Shown: positions 42,688 to 53,177, numbered from the stretch's first letter. The stretch is 64,000 nt of DNA from Pseudomonas citronellolis (GCF_900112375.1 NZ_FOLS01000003.1:33306-97305); one strand, 5' to 3'. Translations and numbers: made by a program. The notes: a model not told the origin generated them from the sequence alone.

Positions 42688-45171
42688 ATGCCCCAATCCG
42701 TTGCCGCCGGCCTGCGCCTGGCGCCCGATGAACTGACCCGTCCCTTCTCGCCCGAGCAGTTTGCCTTCGCCACCACCGACGACCTGGACCCCTTCCTCGG
42801 CGTGCTCGGCCAGGAACGCGCGGTGGAGGCCCTGCAGTTCGGCGTGGCCATGCCGCGGCCGGGTTACAACGTGTTCGTCATGGGCGAGCCGGGGACCGGG
42901 CGCTTCTCCTTCGTACAGCGCTATCTGAAGGCCGAGGCCAAGCGCCTGCCGACGCCGGCCGACTGGGTCTACGTCAACCATTTCGAGGAGGGCCGCGAGC
43001 CGCGCGCCATCGAGCTGCCGCCGGGCAGCGCCGCCGACTTCGGCACGGACATCGACCAACTGATCGACAACCTGCTGTCGACCTTCCCCTCGGTGTTCGA
43101 GAACCCGGCCTACCAGCAGAAGAAGAGCGCCATCGACCGCGCCTTCAACCAGCGCTACGACAAGGCCCTGGACACCGTCGAGCGCCTGGCCCTGGACAAG
43201 GACGTGGCGCTGTACCGCGACAGCGCGAACATCGCCTTCACCCCGATGAAGGACGGCAAGGCCCTCGACGAGGCCGAGTTCGCCCAACTGCCGGAGGCCG
43301 AGCGCGAGCGTTTCCACGCCGATATCGCCGACCTCGAGGAACAGCTCAACGAGGAACTGGCCAGCCTGCCGCAGTGGAAGCGCGAGTCCAGCAACCAGCT
43401 GCGTCAGCTCAACGAGGAGACCATCACCCTCGCGCTGCAACCGCTGCTGGCGCCGCTGGTGGAGAAGTACAACAACAACAGCGGCGTGTGCACCTACCTG
43501 CAGGCCATGCAGCTGAACCTGCTGAAGACCGTGGTCGACCAGTTGGTGGACACCGAGCGCAGCGATGCCCAGCGCAAGCTGATGCTGCAGGAGCTGTACG
43601 CGCCCAACCAGGTGATCGGCCACCACACCACCAGCGGCGCGCCGGTGGTGTTCGAGTCGCACCCGACCTACGACAACCTGTTCGGCCGCATCGAATACGC
43701 CTCCGACCAGGGCGCCCTCTACACCAGCTACCGGCAGCTGCGCCCGGGCGCGCTGCACCGCGCCAACGGCGGCTTCCTGGTGCTGGAGGCGGAGAAGCTG
43801 CTGGGCGAGCCCTTCGTCTGGGACGCGCTCAAGCGCGCCCTGCAGTCGCGCCAGCTGAAGATGGAGTCGCCGCTGGCCGAACTCGGCCGCCTGGCCGCCA
43901 TGAGCCTGACGCCGCAGGTGATCCCGCTGCACCTGAAGGTCATCATCATCGGCTCGCGGCAGATCTACTACACCCTGCAGGACCTGGACCCGGACTTCCA
44001 GGAGATGTTCCGCGTGCTGGTCGACTTCGACGAGGACATCCCGCTGGCCGAGGACAGCCTCGAACAGTTCGCCCAGTTGCTCAAGACGCGCACCTCGGAA
44101 GAGGGCATGGCGCCGCTGAGCGCCACCGCGGTGGCGCGCCTGGCCACCTACAGCGCGCGCCTGGCCGAGCACCAGGGGCGGCTGTCGGCGCGCATCGGCG
44201 ACCTGTTCCAACTGGTCAGCGAGGCGGACTTCATCCGCCAGCTGGCCAACGAGCCGGTCACCGACCTGGGCCACATCGAACGCGCCCTCAAGGCCAAGGA
44301 AACCCGCACCGGCCGCGTCTCGGCGCGGATTCTCGACGACATGCTGGCCGGCATCGTGCTGATCGACACCGAAGGCGCCGCCGTGGGCAAGTGCAACGGC
44401 CTCACCGTGCTGGAAGTGGGTGACTCGGTGTTCGGCGTGCCGGCGCGCATCTCCGCCACCGTCTACCCGGGCGGCAGCGGTATCGTCGACATCGAGCGCG
44501 AGGTCAGCCTGGGCCAGCCGATCCACTCCAAGGGCGTGATGATCCTCACCGGCTACCTGGGCAGCCGCTATGCCCAGGAGTACCCGCTGGAAATCTCCGC
44601 GAGCATCGCGCTCGAGCAGTCCTACGGCTACGTCGACGGCGACAGCGCCTCGCTCGGCGAGGTTTGCACGCTGATCTCGGCGCTGTCGCGCACGCCGCTG
44701 CGGCAGTGCTTCGCCATCACCGGCTCGATCAACCAGTTCGGCGAGGTGCAGGCGGTGGGCGGCGTCAACGAGAAGATCGAAGGCTTCTTCCGCCTCTGCG
44801 AGGCCCGCGGCCTGACCGGCGAGCAGGGGGTGATCATCCCGCGTTCCAACGTCAGCACCCTGATGCTCGACGAGCGCGTGCTGCAGGCGGTGCGCAACGG
44901 CCTGTTCAACGTCTACGCGGTGCGCCACGTCGACGAGGCGCTGGGCCTGCTGGTCGGCGAGCCGGCCGGCGCGCCGGATGCCAAGGGCCAGTTCCCGGCC
45001 GGCAGCGTCAATGCACGGGTGGTCGAGCGCCTCAAGGAGATCGACGCCATGGGCATGGACGAGGAGGACAAGGAGAAGCTCGCCAAGGAGGCCGCGCCGG
45101 CCGCCGCCAAAGCCGCCAAGGCGCCCCAGGTGGAGAAGGAGCGGGCGCGCAAGAAGAAGGACAGCGACTGA
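42688..45171 (+). CDS. Lon-like ATP-dependent protease (LonB/YcbZ type, AAA_32)
   Basis: An 827-residue cytoplasmic protein combining an AAA-like N-terminal and central region with a C-terminal Lon protease domain. The catalytic dyad is Ser653 (DGDSAS) and Lys696 (NEKIEG), 43 residues apart as in E. coli Lon. The Walker A region reads GEPGTGRFS (66-74), with arginine where lysine is expected. The central region (about 170-260) is helical and charged, like an inserted coiled coil. The C-terminus is lysine/alanine-rich. The ATG at 42688 follows AAGGA. It corresponds by position to PA4576. Substrates unknown. Confidence 0.88.
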   Translation: MPQSVAAGLRLAPDELTRPFSPEQFAFATTDDLDPFLGVLGQERAVEALQFGVAMPRPGYNVFVMGEPGTGRFSFVQRYLKAEAKRLPTPADWVYVNHFEEGREPRAIELPPGSAADFGTDIDQLIDNLLSTFPSVFENPAYQQKKSAIDRAFNQRYDKALDTVERLALDKDVALYRDSANIAFTPMKDGKALDEAEFAQLPEAERERFHADIADLEEQLNEELASLPQWKRESSNQLRQLNEETITLALQPLLAPLVEKYNNNSGVCTYLQAMQLNLLKTVVDQLVDTERSDAQRKLMLQELYAPNQVIGHHTTSGAPVVFESHPTYDNLFGRIEYASDQGALYTSYRQLRPGALHRANGGFLVLEAEKLLGEPFVWDALKRALQSRQLKMESPLAELGRLAAMSLTPQVIPLHLKVIIIGSRQIYYTLQDLDPDFQEMFRVLVDFDEDIPLAEDSLEQFAQLLKTRTSEEGMAPLSATAVARLATYSARLAEHQGRLSARIGDLFQLVSEADFIRQLANEPVTDLGHIERALKAKETRTGRVSARILDDMLAGIVLIDTEGAAVGKCNGLTVLEVGDSVFGVPARISATVYPGGSGIVDIEREVSLGQPIHSKGVMILTGYLGSRYAQEYPLEISASIALEQSYGYVDGDSASLGEVCTLISALSRTPLRQCFAITGSINQFGEVQAVGGVNEKIEGFFRLCEARGLTGEQGVIIPRSNVSTLMLDERVLQAVRNGLFNVYAVRHVDEALGLLVGEPAGAPDAKGQFPAGSVNARVVERLKEIDAMGMDEEDKEKLAKEAAPAAAKAAKAPQVEKERARKKKDSD

Positions 45172-45210
45172 GCCCGCTGCCGCTGGCCAGTCCTTGACCA
45201 GCGGCGGGCC
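45172..45210 (+). terminator. GC-rich hairpin after the Lon-like gene
   Basis: GCCCGCTGCCGCTGG pairs imperfectly with CCAGCGGCGGGC, directly after the stop codon. It lacks a T-tract, so termination is uncertain. The rest of the 179-bp gap to the next gene carries ATATCCACA and TTTATCCAC, which resemble DnaA boxes. Confidence 0.4.
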
Positions 45211-45350
45211 CCCCAGCAATGGCGCTCGTCGGGCGCCTTTGCCCCCGTGGTGTCCACAACGATATCCACAACTATCGTGGATAAAACGGGCTTTCCCGAG
45301 GTCAACCCCGGGTGTAGGCTCGAAAACAGGACAACCGCGAGGGTGCCGCC

Positions 45351-45692
45351 ATGCCGCGTAACCTCTGCCTTATCCGCCCCTGTCTGGGGCTGACCACGCG
45401 CATCGAGTGCGTGATCAGGCCGCTGGCCGGAGAGAATGGACTCTGGACACTGCTCTGCGCTGCGGGCATGGCGGGGGCTCAGCCCACCGCCATCAAGGCC
45501 CAGGGCCCGTTCTACGGGCCTTTCGTGGCAGAAGGCGTGCTCGATGCCATCGCCGACTGCCTGGCCCAGCAGGGCTACGTGCCCGCCGACGACCTGCCCA
45601 TCTGGCAGCTGCACCTGCAGGCCGAACTGCGACGCATCAATGGTGAGCGCGTGCGCAATTTCGGGGACTACCAGTCTCACCCCGAGTCCTGA
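45351..45692 (+). CDS. Conserved hypothetical protein (PA4575-like)
   Basis: A 113-residue protein with GAGGG upstream of its ATG. It looks like a small soluble alpha/beta protein: an N-terminal strand rich in cysteine and arginine, a segment GPFYGPFVAEGVLDAIADCLAQQGY, then a helix. I recognise no catalytic motif. It keeps the same place as PA4575 between the Lon-like gene and the YqhA-like gene, so it is likely real. Confidence 0.7.
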   Translation: MPRNLCLIRPCLGLTTRIECVIRPLAGENGLWTLLCAAGMAGAQPTAIKAQGPFYGPFVAEGVLDAIADCLAQQGYVPADDLPIWQLHLQAELRRINGERVRNFGDYQSHPES

Positions 45693-45778
45693 AGGCGCAT
45701 TGCGCAGTCTCTGAGCGACCGCCGCGAATCCCCGGCGGGCGGGGGCTTGCGCGTTTCTTCCCACCTTCCTGCACATAT

Positions 45779-45826
45779 TTATCCACAGAATAACTGGATA
45801 ACTCGCCGCGGGCCTTCAGCTATAAT
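45779..45826 (+). promoter_or_regulatory. Promoter of YqhA-like gene with DnaA-box sequence
   Basis: A perfect -10 hexamer TATAAT (45821-45826) lies 35 bp before the YqhA-like ATG. A perfect DnaA box TTATCCACA (45779-45787) and a weaker TTATCCAGT (minus) lie just upstream. No strong -35 is visible. Binding of DnaA is only a possibility. Confidence 0.45.
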
Positions 45827-45860
45827 CCTGCGCCATTTCTGAACTCCCCTTGCGAAGGCC

Positions 45861-46355
45861 ATGGAACGTTTCATCGAAAACAGCATGTACGCCGCCCGCT
45901 GGCTGCTGGCGCCGGTCTATATCGGCCTGTCGCTGGCGCTGCTGGCATTGACCATCAAGTTCTTCCAGGAAATCTTCCACATCCTGCCGGACATCTTCTC
46001 CATCGCCGAGGCCGACCTGATCCTGGTGCTGCTGTCGCTGATCGACATGGCCCTGGTCGGCGGCCTGCTGGTGATGGTGATGTTCTCCGGCTACGAGAAC
46101 TTCGTCTCGCAGCTGGACATTTCCGAAGGCAAGGAAAAGCTCAGCTGGCTCGGCAAGATGGACGCCAGCTCGCTGAAGAACAAGGTGGCGGCTTCCATCG
46201 TGGCGATCTCCTCGATCCACCTGCTGCGCATCTTCATGGACGCCAAGAACGTCGATGACAACAAGCTGATGTGGTACGTGATCATCCACCTTACCTTCGT
46301 CCTTTCCGCGTTCGCCATGGGCTACCTGGACAAGGCCACGCGCCACGACCACTGA
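45861..46355 (+). CDS. UPF0114 (YqhA) family membrane protein
   Basis: A 164-residue inner-membrane protein with about four helices. Family features are the start [18 protein letters not shown], the acidic SIAEADLIL loop, [12 protein letters not shown] and the C-terminal pair of helices. Function unknown. GAAGG precedes the ATG at 45861. A strong hairpin follows. Confidence 0.88.
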   Translation: MERFIENSMYAARWLLAPVYIGLSLALLALTIKFFQEIFHILPDIFSIAEADLILVLLSLIDMALVGGLLVMVMFSGYENFVSQLDISEGKEKLSWLGKMDASSLKNKVAASIVAISSIHLLRIFMDAKNVDDNKLMWYVIIHLTFVLSAFAMGYLDKATRHDH

Positions 46356-46376
46356 TCGTTTTTGCCGCCTCCAGCG

Positions 46377-46414
46377 CACCGCCCGTCAGCCGCAACTGAC
46401 GGGCGGTGTCGTTT
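46377..46414 (+). terminator. Intrinsic terminator after YqhA-like gene
   Basis: Perfect 13-bp arms CACCGCCCGTCAG / CTGACGGGCGGTG with a six-base loop, followed by TCGTTT. Strong stem, short T-tract. Confidence 0.75.
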
Positions 46415-46479
46415 GCGCTGGGCGCAGCCGGCGTGCTGTACCAGACTGGCTGCGTTGGACCCTACCCTGGAGGTGCGCA

Positions 46480-46779
46480 ATGAACCTGCAAGAGCTGACC
46501 AACCGTTCCCTCGCCGGGGATATCGACGAACTCAACCTGGTATCCCTGGAGGGCGGCATCTACGTGCTGGAGGCGCGCGTGGGCCAGCGTTTCTTCCCGA
46601 TCCAGGACGCCAAGGGGCACGTGCTCGGGGTGCGTTCGCTGGAGCACGCCCGCCAACTGCTGACGGCGTTGCCACCGATTCCGTTCCAACTGGTGCATGC
46701 CGCGGTGCAGGACGAGATGTGCGGCTCGCAGAGCGGCAGCGCGCAGAACGACGAGGGCGTGCCCATGCCGCTGCATTGA
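46480..46779 (+). CDS. DUF6482 family small protein
   Basis: A 99-residue soluble protein with a strong GGAGG ribosome binding site. The sequence 'ELNLVSLEGGIYVLEARVGQRFFPIQD' is typical of DUF6482, a small Pseudomonas-rich family of unknown function. It lies between the YqhA-like gene terminator and fklB (PA4573 position). Confidence 0.78.
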   Translation: MNLQELTNRSLAGDIDELNLVSLEGGIYVLEARVGQRFFPIQDAKGHVLGVRSLEHARQLLTALPPIPFQLVHAAVQDEMCGSQSGSAQNDEGVPMPLH

Positions 46780-46848
46780 GGTCGCGGTGGGGTGGGGCGG
46801 CCGACTGTGCTAGGCTGGCCGCCCTTTTTCACCCAGCGGAGCCCCGCC

Positions 46849-47466
46849 ATGAGCGAACTCAACCTTTCCACCGACGAAGCCCGCGTCAGCTACGGCGTCG
46901 GCCGCCAGCTGGGCGACCAGTTGCGTGCCAACCCGGTCCCGGGCATGAGCCTGGACGCGGTGCTGGCCGGCCTCTCCGACGCCTTCGCCGGTGCCGATAG
47001 CCGGGTGCCCGCCGAGCAGCTGTCCGCCAGCTTCCAGGTGATCCGCCAGCGCATGCAGGCCGAAGCCCAGGCCAAGGCCGATGCGGCCGCCGCCGAAGGC
47101 AAGGCCTACCTGGTGGAGAACGCCAAGCGCGAGGGCGTCACCGTGCTGCCGTCCGGCCTGCAATACGAAGTGCTGGTCGCCGGCGAGGGCGCCAAGCCGT
47201 CCCGCGACGACACCGTGCGCACCCACTACCATGGCACCCTGATCGACGGCAGCGTGTTCGACAGCTCCTACCAGCGCGGCCAGCCGGCCGAGTTCCCGGT
47301 GGGCGGCGTGATCGCCGGCTGGGTCGAGGCCCTGCAACTGATGAACACCGGCAGCAAGTGGCGCCTGCACGTGCCGGCCGAGCTGGCCTACGGCGGCCAG
47401 GCGGTGGGCAGCATCCCGCCGCACAGCACCCTGGTGTTCGACGTCGAGCTGCTCGACATCCTCTGA
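46849..47466 (+). CDS. fklB: FKBP-type peptidyl-prolyl isomerase FklB
   Basis: A 205-residue protein: an N-terminal helical dimerisation domain (about 1-95) typical of FkpA/FklB/Mip, and a C-terminal FKBP domain (about 110-205). The active-site pocket residues are seen in THYHGTLIDGSVFDSSYQRG, VIAGWVEAL and ELAYGGQ. It has no signal peptide and is likely cytoplasmic. The ATG at 46849 follows CGGAG. It accelerates proline isomerisation during folding. Confidence 0.9.
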   Translation: MSELNLSTDEARVSYGVGRQLGDQLRANPVPGMSLDAVLAGLSDAFAGADSRVPAEQLSASFQVIRQRMQAEAQAKADAAAAEGKAYLVENAKREGVTVLPSGLQYEVLVAGEGAKPSRDDTVRTHYHGTLIDGSVFDSSYQRGQPAEFPVGGVIAGWVEALQLMNTGSKWRLHVPAELAYGGQAVGSIPPHSTLVFDVELLDIL

Positions 47467-47476
47467 TGGATGCAGC

Positions 47477-47504
47477 CCGCGGCGGCCGTCCCTGGCCGCC
47501 GCGG
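47477..47504 (+). terminator. Hairpin after fklB
   Basis: Perfect 11-bp arms CCGCGGCGGCC / GGCCGCCGCGG around GTCCCT, 10 bp past the fklB stop. No T-run; termination efficiency uncertain. Confidence 0.45.
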
Positions 47505-47628
47505 CGTGCAGGGGGCTCCACGTTGCCCCCAGTGTGCAGCCGCCTCCCGGGCGGCGGCCGCACGGATGGCGCGTCCTGCGCCATCGCAAAAAAACCTGTA
47601 CATCCCGCTCCCGCCCCGGCTCATGCTC

Positions 47629-47897
47629 TTCGTAGGAGCGAGCTTGCTCGCGAACGGCCCTACGGGTCGTTATGTTTGCCAGATGAGATGCAGGAGTGGA
47701 TTTATCCGCGATTCCGCCGGCAGTGCCGGCGCTCATCCCGCCATCGCCCGGAACTGTAGGAGCGGGCCCTGCCCGCGATTCGCGCGCAGGGCGCGCTCCT
47801 ACAGGGGAATGGCGTGGGTGGGGCAGCGTAGGAGCGGATCTCATCCGCGAATCGCGCCGGATCGTCCGGCTATCGCGGACAAGGTCCGCTCCTACGA
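47629..47897. repeat. REP cluster: type C half plus A and B pairs
   Basis: A lone type C arm (47629-47655), a type A pair (47754-47804) and a type B pair (47827-47897). The A-to-B spacing and the linker GGGGAATGGCG...GCAGCG are the same as in the 17.2-kb tandem array. The gap from fklB to the next gene holds no gene; in PAO1 I recall a cytochrome gene (PA4571) in this place. Confidence 0.88.
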
Positions 47898-47930
47898 AAG
47901 CCCCGTCGCTCCCGCGAACAGCCGCGGCGT

Positions 47931-48155
47931 TCAACGCAGCGCGCGGGCGTAGCAGAACAGGAACAGGTTGCGCACCAGCTCCTTGAGCACCTGCGGCTCG
48001 CTGGTGCCCAGTTCGTGAAGGTCCAGGCCGCCCTGTTCGCGCAACTCGTCCAGGGCGTCTTCCTGCAGCAGGGCGCAGACTTCCCCGGTATCGCGATTGA
48101 GGATGCGCAGATAGGGATGGGGGCGGTCCAGCCAGGCATCGATCATGTAGGTCAT
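47931..48155 (-). CDS. Small iron-regulated conserved protein (PA4570-like)
   Basis: A 74-residue soluble protein beginning MTYMIDAWLDRPHPYLRI. It has mixed alpha/beta character and no recognisable motif. AAGGAG precedes the ATG at 48155. A Fur box lies 30 bp further upstream and overlaps a plausible promoter, predicting induction on iron starvation. It corresponds by position to PA4570 (between fklB and ispB). Function unknown. Confidence 0.8.
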   Translation of the reverse strand: MTYMIDAWLDRPHPYLRILNRDTGEVCALLQEDALDELREQGGLDLHELGTSEPQVLKELVRNLFLFCYARALR

Positions 48156-48184
48156 CTCTGCATCTCCTTGGTAGCCGAGTTAAT

Positions 48185-48203
48185 GAGAATAATTCTTATT
48201 ATC
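48185..48203. promoter_or_regulatory. Fur box
   Basis: GAGAATAATTCTTATTATC matches 14 of 19 positions of the Fur consensus (GATAATGATAATCATTATC). It lies in the only strongly AT-rich stretch of this intergenic region, over a TTGCTA...TATTCT promoter candidate on the minus strand. Confidence 0.75.
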
Positions 48204-48278
48204 TCGATAGCAAGCCCCTATGCAGAATTTTTTTCCACCAACCGACCAATGCCATGGCCTGGATCAACCGCGCATAAC

Positions 48279-48317
48279 GCAGAACGCCCGCGCGGCAGGG
48301 CCGGGCGGGCGTTCGTC
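48279..48317 (-). terminator. GC hairpin after ispB
   Basis: GAACGCCCGC pairs with GCGGGCGTTC; on the minus strand the hairpin lies 15 bp after the ispB stop, with only a short TTCTGCGTT tail. Confidence 0.5.
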
Positions 48318-48331
48318 GGATCGCGTGTGGA

Positions 48332-49300
48332 TCAGTGGGTGCGGGCGACGGCGAACTCGCTCAGCTCGATCAGCGCGTCACGGTACTCGTTGTCCGGCAG
48401 CGCCTTGAGGCAGTCGATGGCGCGGGCGGCGTATTCGCGCGCCAGCTTCGCGGTGTAGTCCAGGGCGCCGGCGGCTTCCACGGCGGTGCGGATGCCTTCC
48501 AGGTCCTGGCTGCCGCCCTGCTGGATAGCCTTGCGCACCAACTGCGCCTGCTCCGGGGTGCCGTCGCGCATGGTGGCGATCAGCGGCAGGGTGGGCTTGC
48601 CCTCGGCGAGGTCGTCGCCGACGTTCTTGCCCAGGGTGCTGGCGTCGCCGCGGTAGTCCAGCAGGTCGTCCACCAGTTGGAAGGCGATGCCCAGGGCGTC
48701 GCCGAACTGGCGCAGGGCCTCGGCCTGTTCCGCGGTGGCGCCGGCGATGGCGGCGGCGCTGTGGGTGGAGGCCTCGAAGAGCATCGCGGTCTTGCCGCGG
48801 ATGACTTCCATGTAGGTTTCTTCGGTAGTGCTGGCGTCGCGCACCTTGGTCAGCTGCAGCACCTCGCCCTCGGCGATCACCCGGGTGGCCTGGGAGATGA
48901 TGCGCATCACCGGCATGGAGCCGAGTTCGACCATCATTTCGAAGGAGCGGGCATAGAGGAAGTCGCCGACCAGCACGCTGGGCGCGTTGCCCCATTGCGC
49001 ATTGGCGGTGGCGCGGCCGCGGCGCAGACCGGAGGCGTCGACCACGTCGTCGTGCAGCAGGGTGGAGGTATGCAGGAATTCGATGGTGGCGGCCAGCAGG
49101 CGCAGGTCGTCCCCGGAGTAGCCCAGGGCCTTGCCGCTGAGCAGCACCAGCAGCGGGCGAAGACGCTTGCCGCCGGCGGAGATGATATAGTCGCCGATCT
49201 TCTCGACCAGGGGAACGCGGGAGCTGAGCTGGCGACGGATGATGCCGTCGACGGCGGTGAAGTCGTCCGCCACCACCCGATAGAAAGCCTGGGGTTGCAT
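48332..49300 (-). CDS. ispB: Octaprenyl/polyprenyl diphosphate synthase IspB
   Basis: A 322-residue trans-prenyltransferase that builds the ubiquinone side chain. The first aspartate-rich motif is DDVVD (84-88) and the second DDLLD (211-215). GGKRLRPLLV and the GKT segment complete the isoprenyl diphosphate site. The pseudomonad product is probably C45 (nonaprenyl), so the 'octaprenyl' name is conventional. It is divergent from rplU, as in E. coli and PAO1. Confidence 0.93.
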   Translation of the reverse strand: MQPQAFYRVVADDFTAVDGIIRRQLSSRVPLVEKIGDYIISAGGKRLRPLLVLLSGKALGYSGDDLRLLAATIEFLHTSTLLHDDVVDASGLRRGRATANAQWGNAPSVLVGDFLYARSFEMMVELGSMPVMRIISQATRVIAEGEVLQLTKVRDASTTEETYMEVIRGKTAMLFEASTHSAAAIAGATAEQAEALRQFGDALGIAFQLVDDLLDYRGDASTLGKNVGDDLAEGKPTLPLIATMRDGTPEQAQLVRKAIQQGGSQDLEGIRTAVEAAGALDYTAKLAREYAARAIDCLKALPDNEYRDALIELSEFAVARTH

Positions 49301-49378
49301 ATTACGAAGGCGCTCCTCGAAGAATGCGCGGCATGCTAGGTGCCGGGGTGGGGGCTGTCAAGGAAAGCGCCGCAAGGC

Positions 49379-49407
49379 TTGTGTCCGCGTAGGGCTTTGC
49401 GTACAAT
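49379..49407 (+). promoter_or_regulatory. Promoter of rplU-rpmA
   Basis: TTGTGT (49379-49384) and TACAAT (49402-49407) with exactly 17 bp between them. It lies about 130 bp upstream of rplU, giving a leader long enough for regulation. Confidence 0.65.
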
Positions 49408-49540
49408 CGCGGCCCCGAACTTCCCTGGCATACCCTGCCTTACGCAATTGCACGGGCGTCCTTCCGGCCCCATGCAGCCATGCCGACCGATATCTCTTCC
49501 TATAAAGCGTCGGGTGAGCAGGTCTAACGGAGACATCCAG

Positions 49541-49852
49541 ATGTACGCAGTTATTGTTACCGGCGGCAAGCAATACAAAGTCGCCGAAGGCGAATTCCTC
49601 AAGGTCGAGAAACTCGACGTCGCCACCGGCGAAGCGATCAACCTGGATCGCGTTCTGCTGGTCGCCAATGGCGATGACGTCAAGATCGGCCTGCCGGTGG
49701 TAGAAGGCGCGAAAGTGACCGCTGAAGTGGTTTCCCACGGTCGTCACGACAAGGTGCGCATCATCAAGTTCCGCCGCCGCAAGCACCACATGAAGCGTCA
49801 GGGCCACCGCCAGTGGTTCACTGAAATCAAGATCACCGGCATCCAGGCCTAA
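49541..49852 (+). CDS. rplU: 50S ribosomal protein L21
   Basis: A 103-residue ribosomal protein with the L21 signature ([14 protein letters not shown] at the start, [20 protein letters not shown] at the end). The ATG at 49541 follows GGAG. It forms an operon with rpmA 24 bp downstream. An in-frame extension upstream crosses the promoter and is rejected. Confidence 0.97.
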   Translation: MYAVIVTGGKQYKVAEGEFLKVEKLDVATGEAINLDRVLLVANGDDVKIGLPVVEGAKVTAEVVSHGRHDKVRIIKFRRRKHHMKRQGHRQWFTEIKITGIQA

Positions 49853-49876
49853 TTCCTTTTTTGGAGGATATGACTC

Positions 49877-50134
49877 ATGGCACACAAGAAAGCTGGCGGT
49901 AGTACCCGCAACGGCCGCGATTCCGAAAGTAAACGCCTTGGCGTGAAGCTGTTCGGTAGCCAGGCTGTCAAAGCAGGCAACATCATCGTGCGTCAGCGCG
50001 GCACCCAGTTCCACGCCGGCTACGGCGTTGGCATGGGCAAGGATCACACCCTGTTCGCGAAAATCGACGGCGTGATCAAGTTCGAAGTGAAAGGCGCCTT
50101 CGGCCGTCGCTACGTAAGCGTCGTCGCTGCCTAA
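49877..50134 (+). CDS. rpmA: 50S ribosomal protein L27
   Basis: An 85-residue ribosomal protein. The N-terminus [16 protein letters not shown] reaches the peptidyl transferase centre; there is no cleavable extension as found in Firmicutes. GGAGGAT precedes it. A terminator follows. Confidence 0.97.
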   Translation: MAHKKAGGSTRNGRDSESKRLGVKLFGSQAVKAGNIIVRQRGTQFHAGYGVGMGKDHTLFAKIDGVIKFEVKGAFGRRYVSVVAA

Positions 50135-50148
50135 GCGAGCCTTCACTG

Positions 50149-51511
<1,363 letters not shown>

Positions 51512-51573
51512 CCGGCGCCGCGTGCGCCGGTCCCGAAGCAACCTGGTGAAACCTGACTTCGTAAGGTTGATGT

Positions 51574-52692
51574 ATGCGTGAGAAAGTGACCGGCGCGCGG
51601 CGCTGGGTGGTGAAGATCGGCAGCGCCCTGCTCACGGCCGATGGCCGCGGGCTGGATCGCGACGCCATGGCGGTGTGGGTCGAGCAGATGGTCGCGCTGC
51701 ACTGCGCGGGCGTCGAGCTGGTGCTGGTGTCCTCCGGCGCCGTGGCGGCGGGCATGAGCCGCCTGGGCTGGGTCTCCCGCCCGAGCGACATGCACGAGCT
51801 GCAGGCCGCGGCGGCCGTCGGCCAGATGGGCCTGGTGCAGGCCTGGGAGTCCAGCTTCGGCCAGCATGGCCTGCAGACCGCCCAGGTGCTGCTGACCCAT
51901 GACGACCTGTCCGACCGCAAGCGCTACCTGAACGCCCGCAACACCCTGCGCACCCTGGTCGACCTCGGCGTGATCCCGGTGATCAACGAGAACGACACCG
52001 TGGTCACCGACGAAATCCGCTTCGGCGACAACGACACCCTGGCGGCCCTGGTGGCCAACCTGGTGGAAGCCGACCTGCTGGTGATCCTCACCGATCGCGA
52101 CGGCATGTTCGACGCCGACCCGCGCAACAACCCCGAAGCCCAGCTGATCTACGAAGCCCGCGCTGACGACGCCCAGCTCGACCTGGTGGCTGGCGGCAGC
52201 GCCGGCGCCCTCGGCCGCGGCGGCATGCAGACCAAGCTGCGCGCGGCGCGCCTGGCGGCGCGTTCCGGCGCGCACACGGTGATCGTCGGCGGGCGCATCG
52301 AGCGCGTGCTCGACCGCCTGCGCTCCGGCGAGCGCCTGGGCACCCTGCTGACCCCTGAGCAGAGCCGCAAGGCCGCGCGCAAGCAGTGGCTGGCCGGCCA
52401 CCTGCAGATGCGCGGCACCCTGGTGCTGGACGCCGGTGCGGTCAAGGCTATCGCCGAGGACCACAAGAGCCTGCTGCCGGTGGGCGTGAAGCAGGTCCAG
52501 GGCAGCTTCCGTCGCGGCGAGATGGTGGTCTGCGTGGACCCGCAGGGTCGCGAGATCGCCCGCGGCCTGGCCAACTACAGCGCCCTGGAGGCGCAGAAGA
52601 TCATCGGCCAGCCGACCGATGCCATCGAAGGTCTGCTGGGCTACGTCGACGGCCCGGAGCTGGTGCACCGCGACAACCTTGTGCTGGTCTGA
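51574..52692 (+). CDS. proB: Glutamate 5-kinase
   Basis: A 372-residue enzyme of the first step of proline synthesis. An amino-acid-kinase domain with [10 protein letters not shown] (P-loop-like), [15 protein letters not shown] and RGGMQTK motifs is followed by a C-terminal PUA domain (from about residue 275). AAGG lies ahead of the ATG at 51574. It is in the order obgE-proB-creA as in PAO1. Confidence 0.95.
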   Translation: MREKVTGARRWVVKIGSALLTADGRGLDRDAMAVWVEQMVALHCAGVELVLVSSGAVAAGMSRLGWVSRPSDMHELQAAAAVGQMGLVQAWESSFGQHGLQTAQVLLTHDDLSDRKRYLNARNTLRTLVDLGVIPVINENDTVVTDEIRFGDNDTLAALVANLVEADLLVILTDRDGMFDADPRNNPEAQLIYEARADDAQLDLVAGGSAGALGRGGMQTKLRAARLAARSGAHTVIVGGRIERVLDRLRSGERLGTLLTPEQSRKAARKQWLAGHLQMRGTLVLDAGAVKAIAEDHKSLLPVGVKQVQGSFRRGEMVVCVDPQGREIARGLANYSALEAQKIIGQPTDAIEGLLGYVDGPELVHRDNLVLV

Positions 52693-52703
52693 AGGAGCGA
52701 GCC

Positions 52704-53165
52704 ATGAAGCTATGGAAGGGCGTGTGCGCCGGTCTGCTGATGCTGCCGGCGCTGGCCGGCGCGGAGGAGATCGGTGAGGTCTCCACGGTGTTCAAGTGGG
52801 TGGGGCCGAACGACAAGATCGTGGTCGAGGCCTTCGACGATCCCAAGGTGGAAGGGGTGACCTGCTACCTGTCGCGGGCCAAGACCGGCGGCGTCAAGGG
52901 CGGCCTGGGCCTGGCCGAGGATCGCGCCGAGGCGTCCATCGCCTGCCGCCAGGTCGGGCCGATCCGCTTCGCCGGCGAGCTCAAGGACGGCGAGGAAGTG
53001 TTCAAGCAGCGCACCTCGCTGGTGTTCAAGTCCATGCAGGTGGTGCGCTTCTTCGACAAGAAGCGCAACGCGCTGGTCTACCTCGTCTACAGCGACCGCA
53101 TCATCGAAGGCAGCCCGCAGAACGCGGTGACCGCCATCCCGATCATGCCCTGGCCGACGAAATAA
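52704..53165 (+). CDS. CreA family periplasmic protein
   Basis: A 153-residue exported protein with a signal peptide ending LAGAEE (about residue 19). CreA landmarks are [31 protein letters not shown] and [10 protein letters not shown], giving two conserved cysteines likely to form a disulphide. The function of CreA is unknown. It starts 11 bp after the proB stop, with AAGGAG, so it is in the same operon. Confidence 0.88.
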   Translation: MKLWKGVCAGLLMLPALAGAEEIGEVSTVFKWVGPNDKIVVEAFDDPKVEGVTCYLSRAKTGGVKGGLGLAEDRAEASIACRQVGPIRFAGELKDGEEVFKQRTSLVFKSMQVVRFFDKKRNALVYLVYSDRIIEGSPQNAVTAIPIMPWPTK

Positions 53166-53177
53166 AAGCCTTTTGCT

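Noticed and set aside
42163..45219. A 1,018-codon minus-strand frame across the Lon-like gene
   Set aside because: Same kind of GC-driven antisense shadow; the plus-strand protein has clear catalytic motifs.
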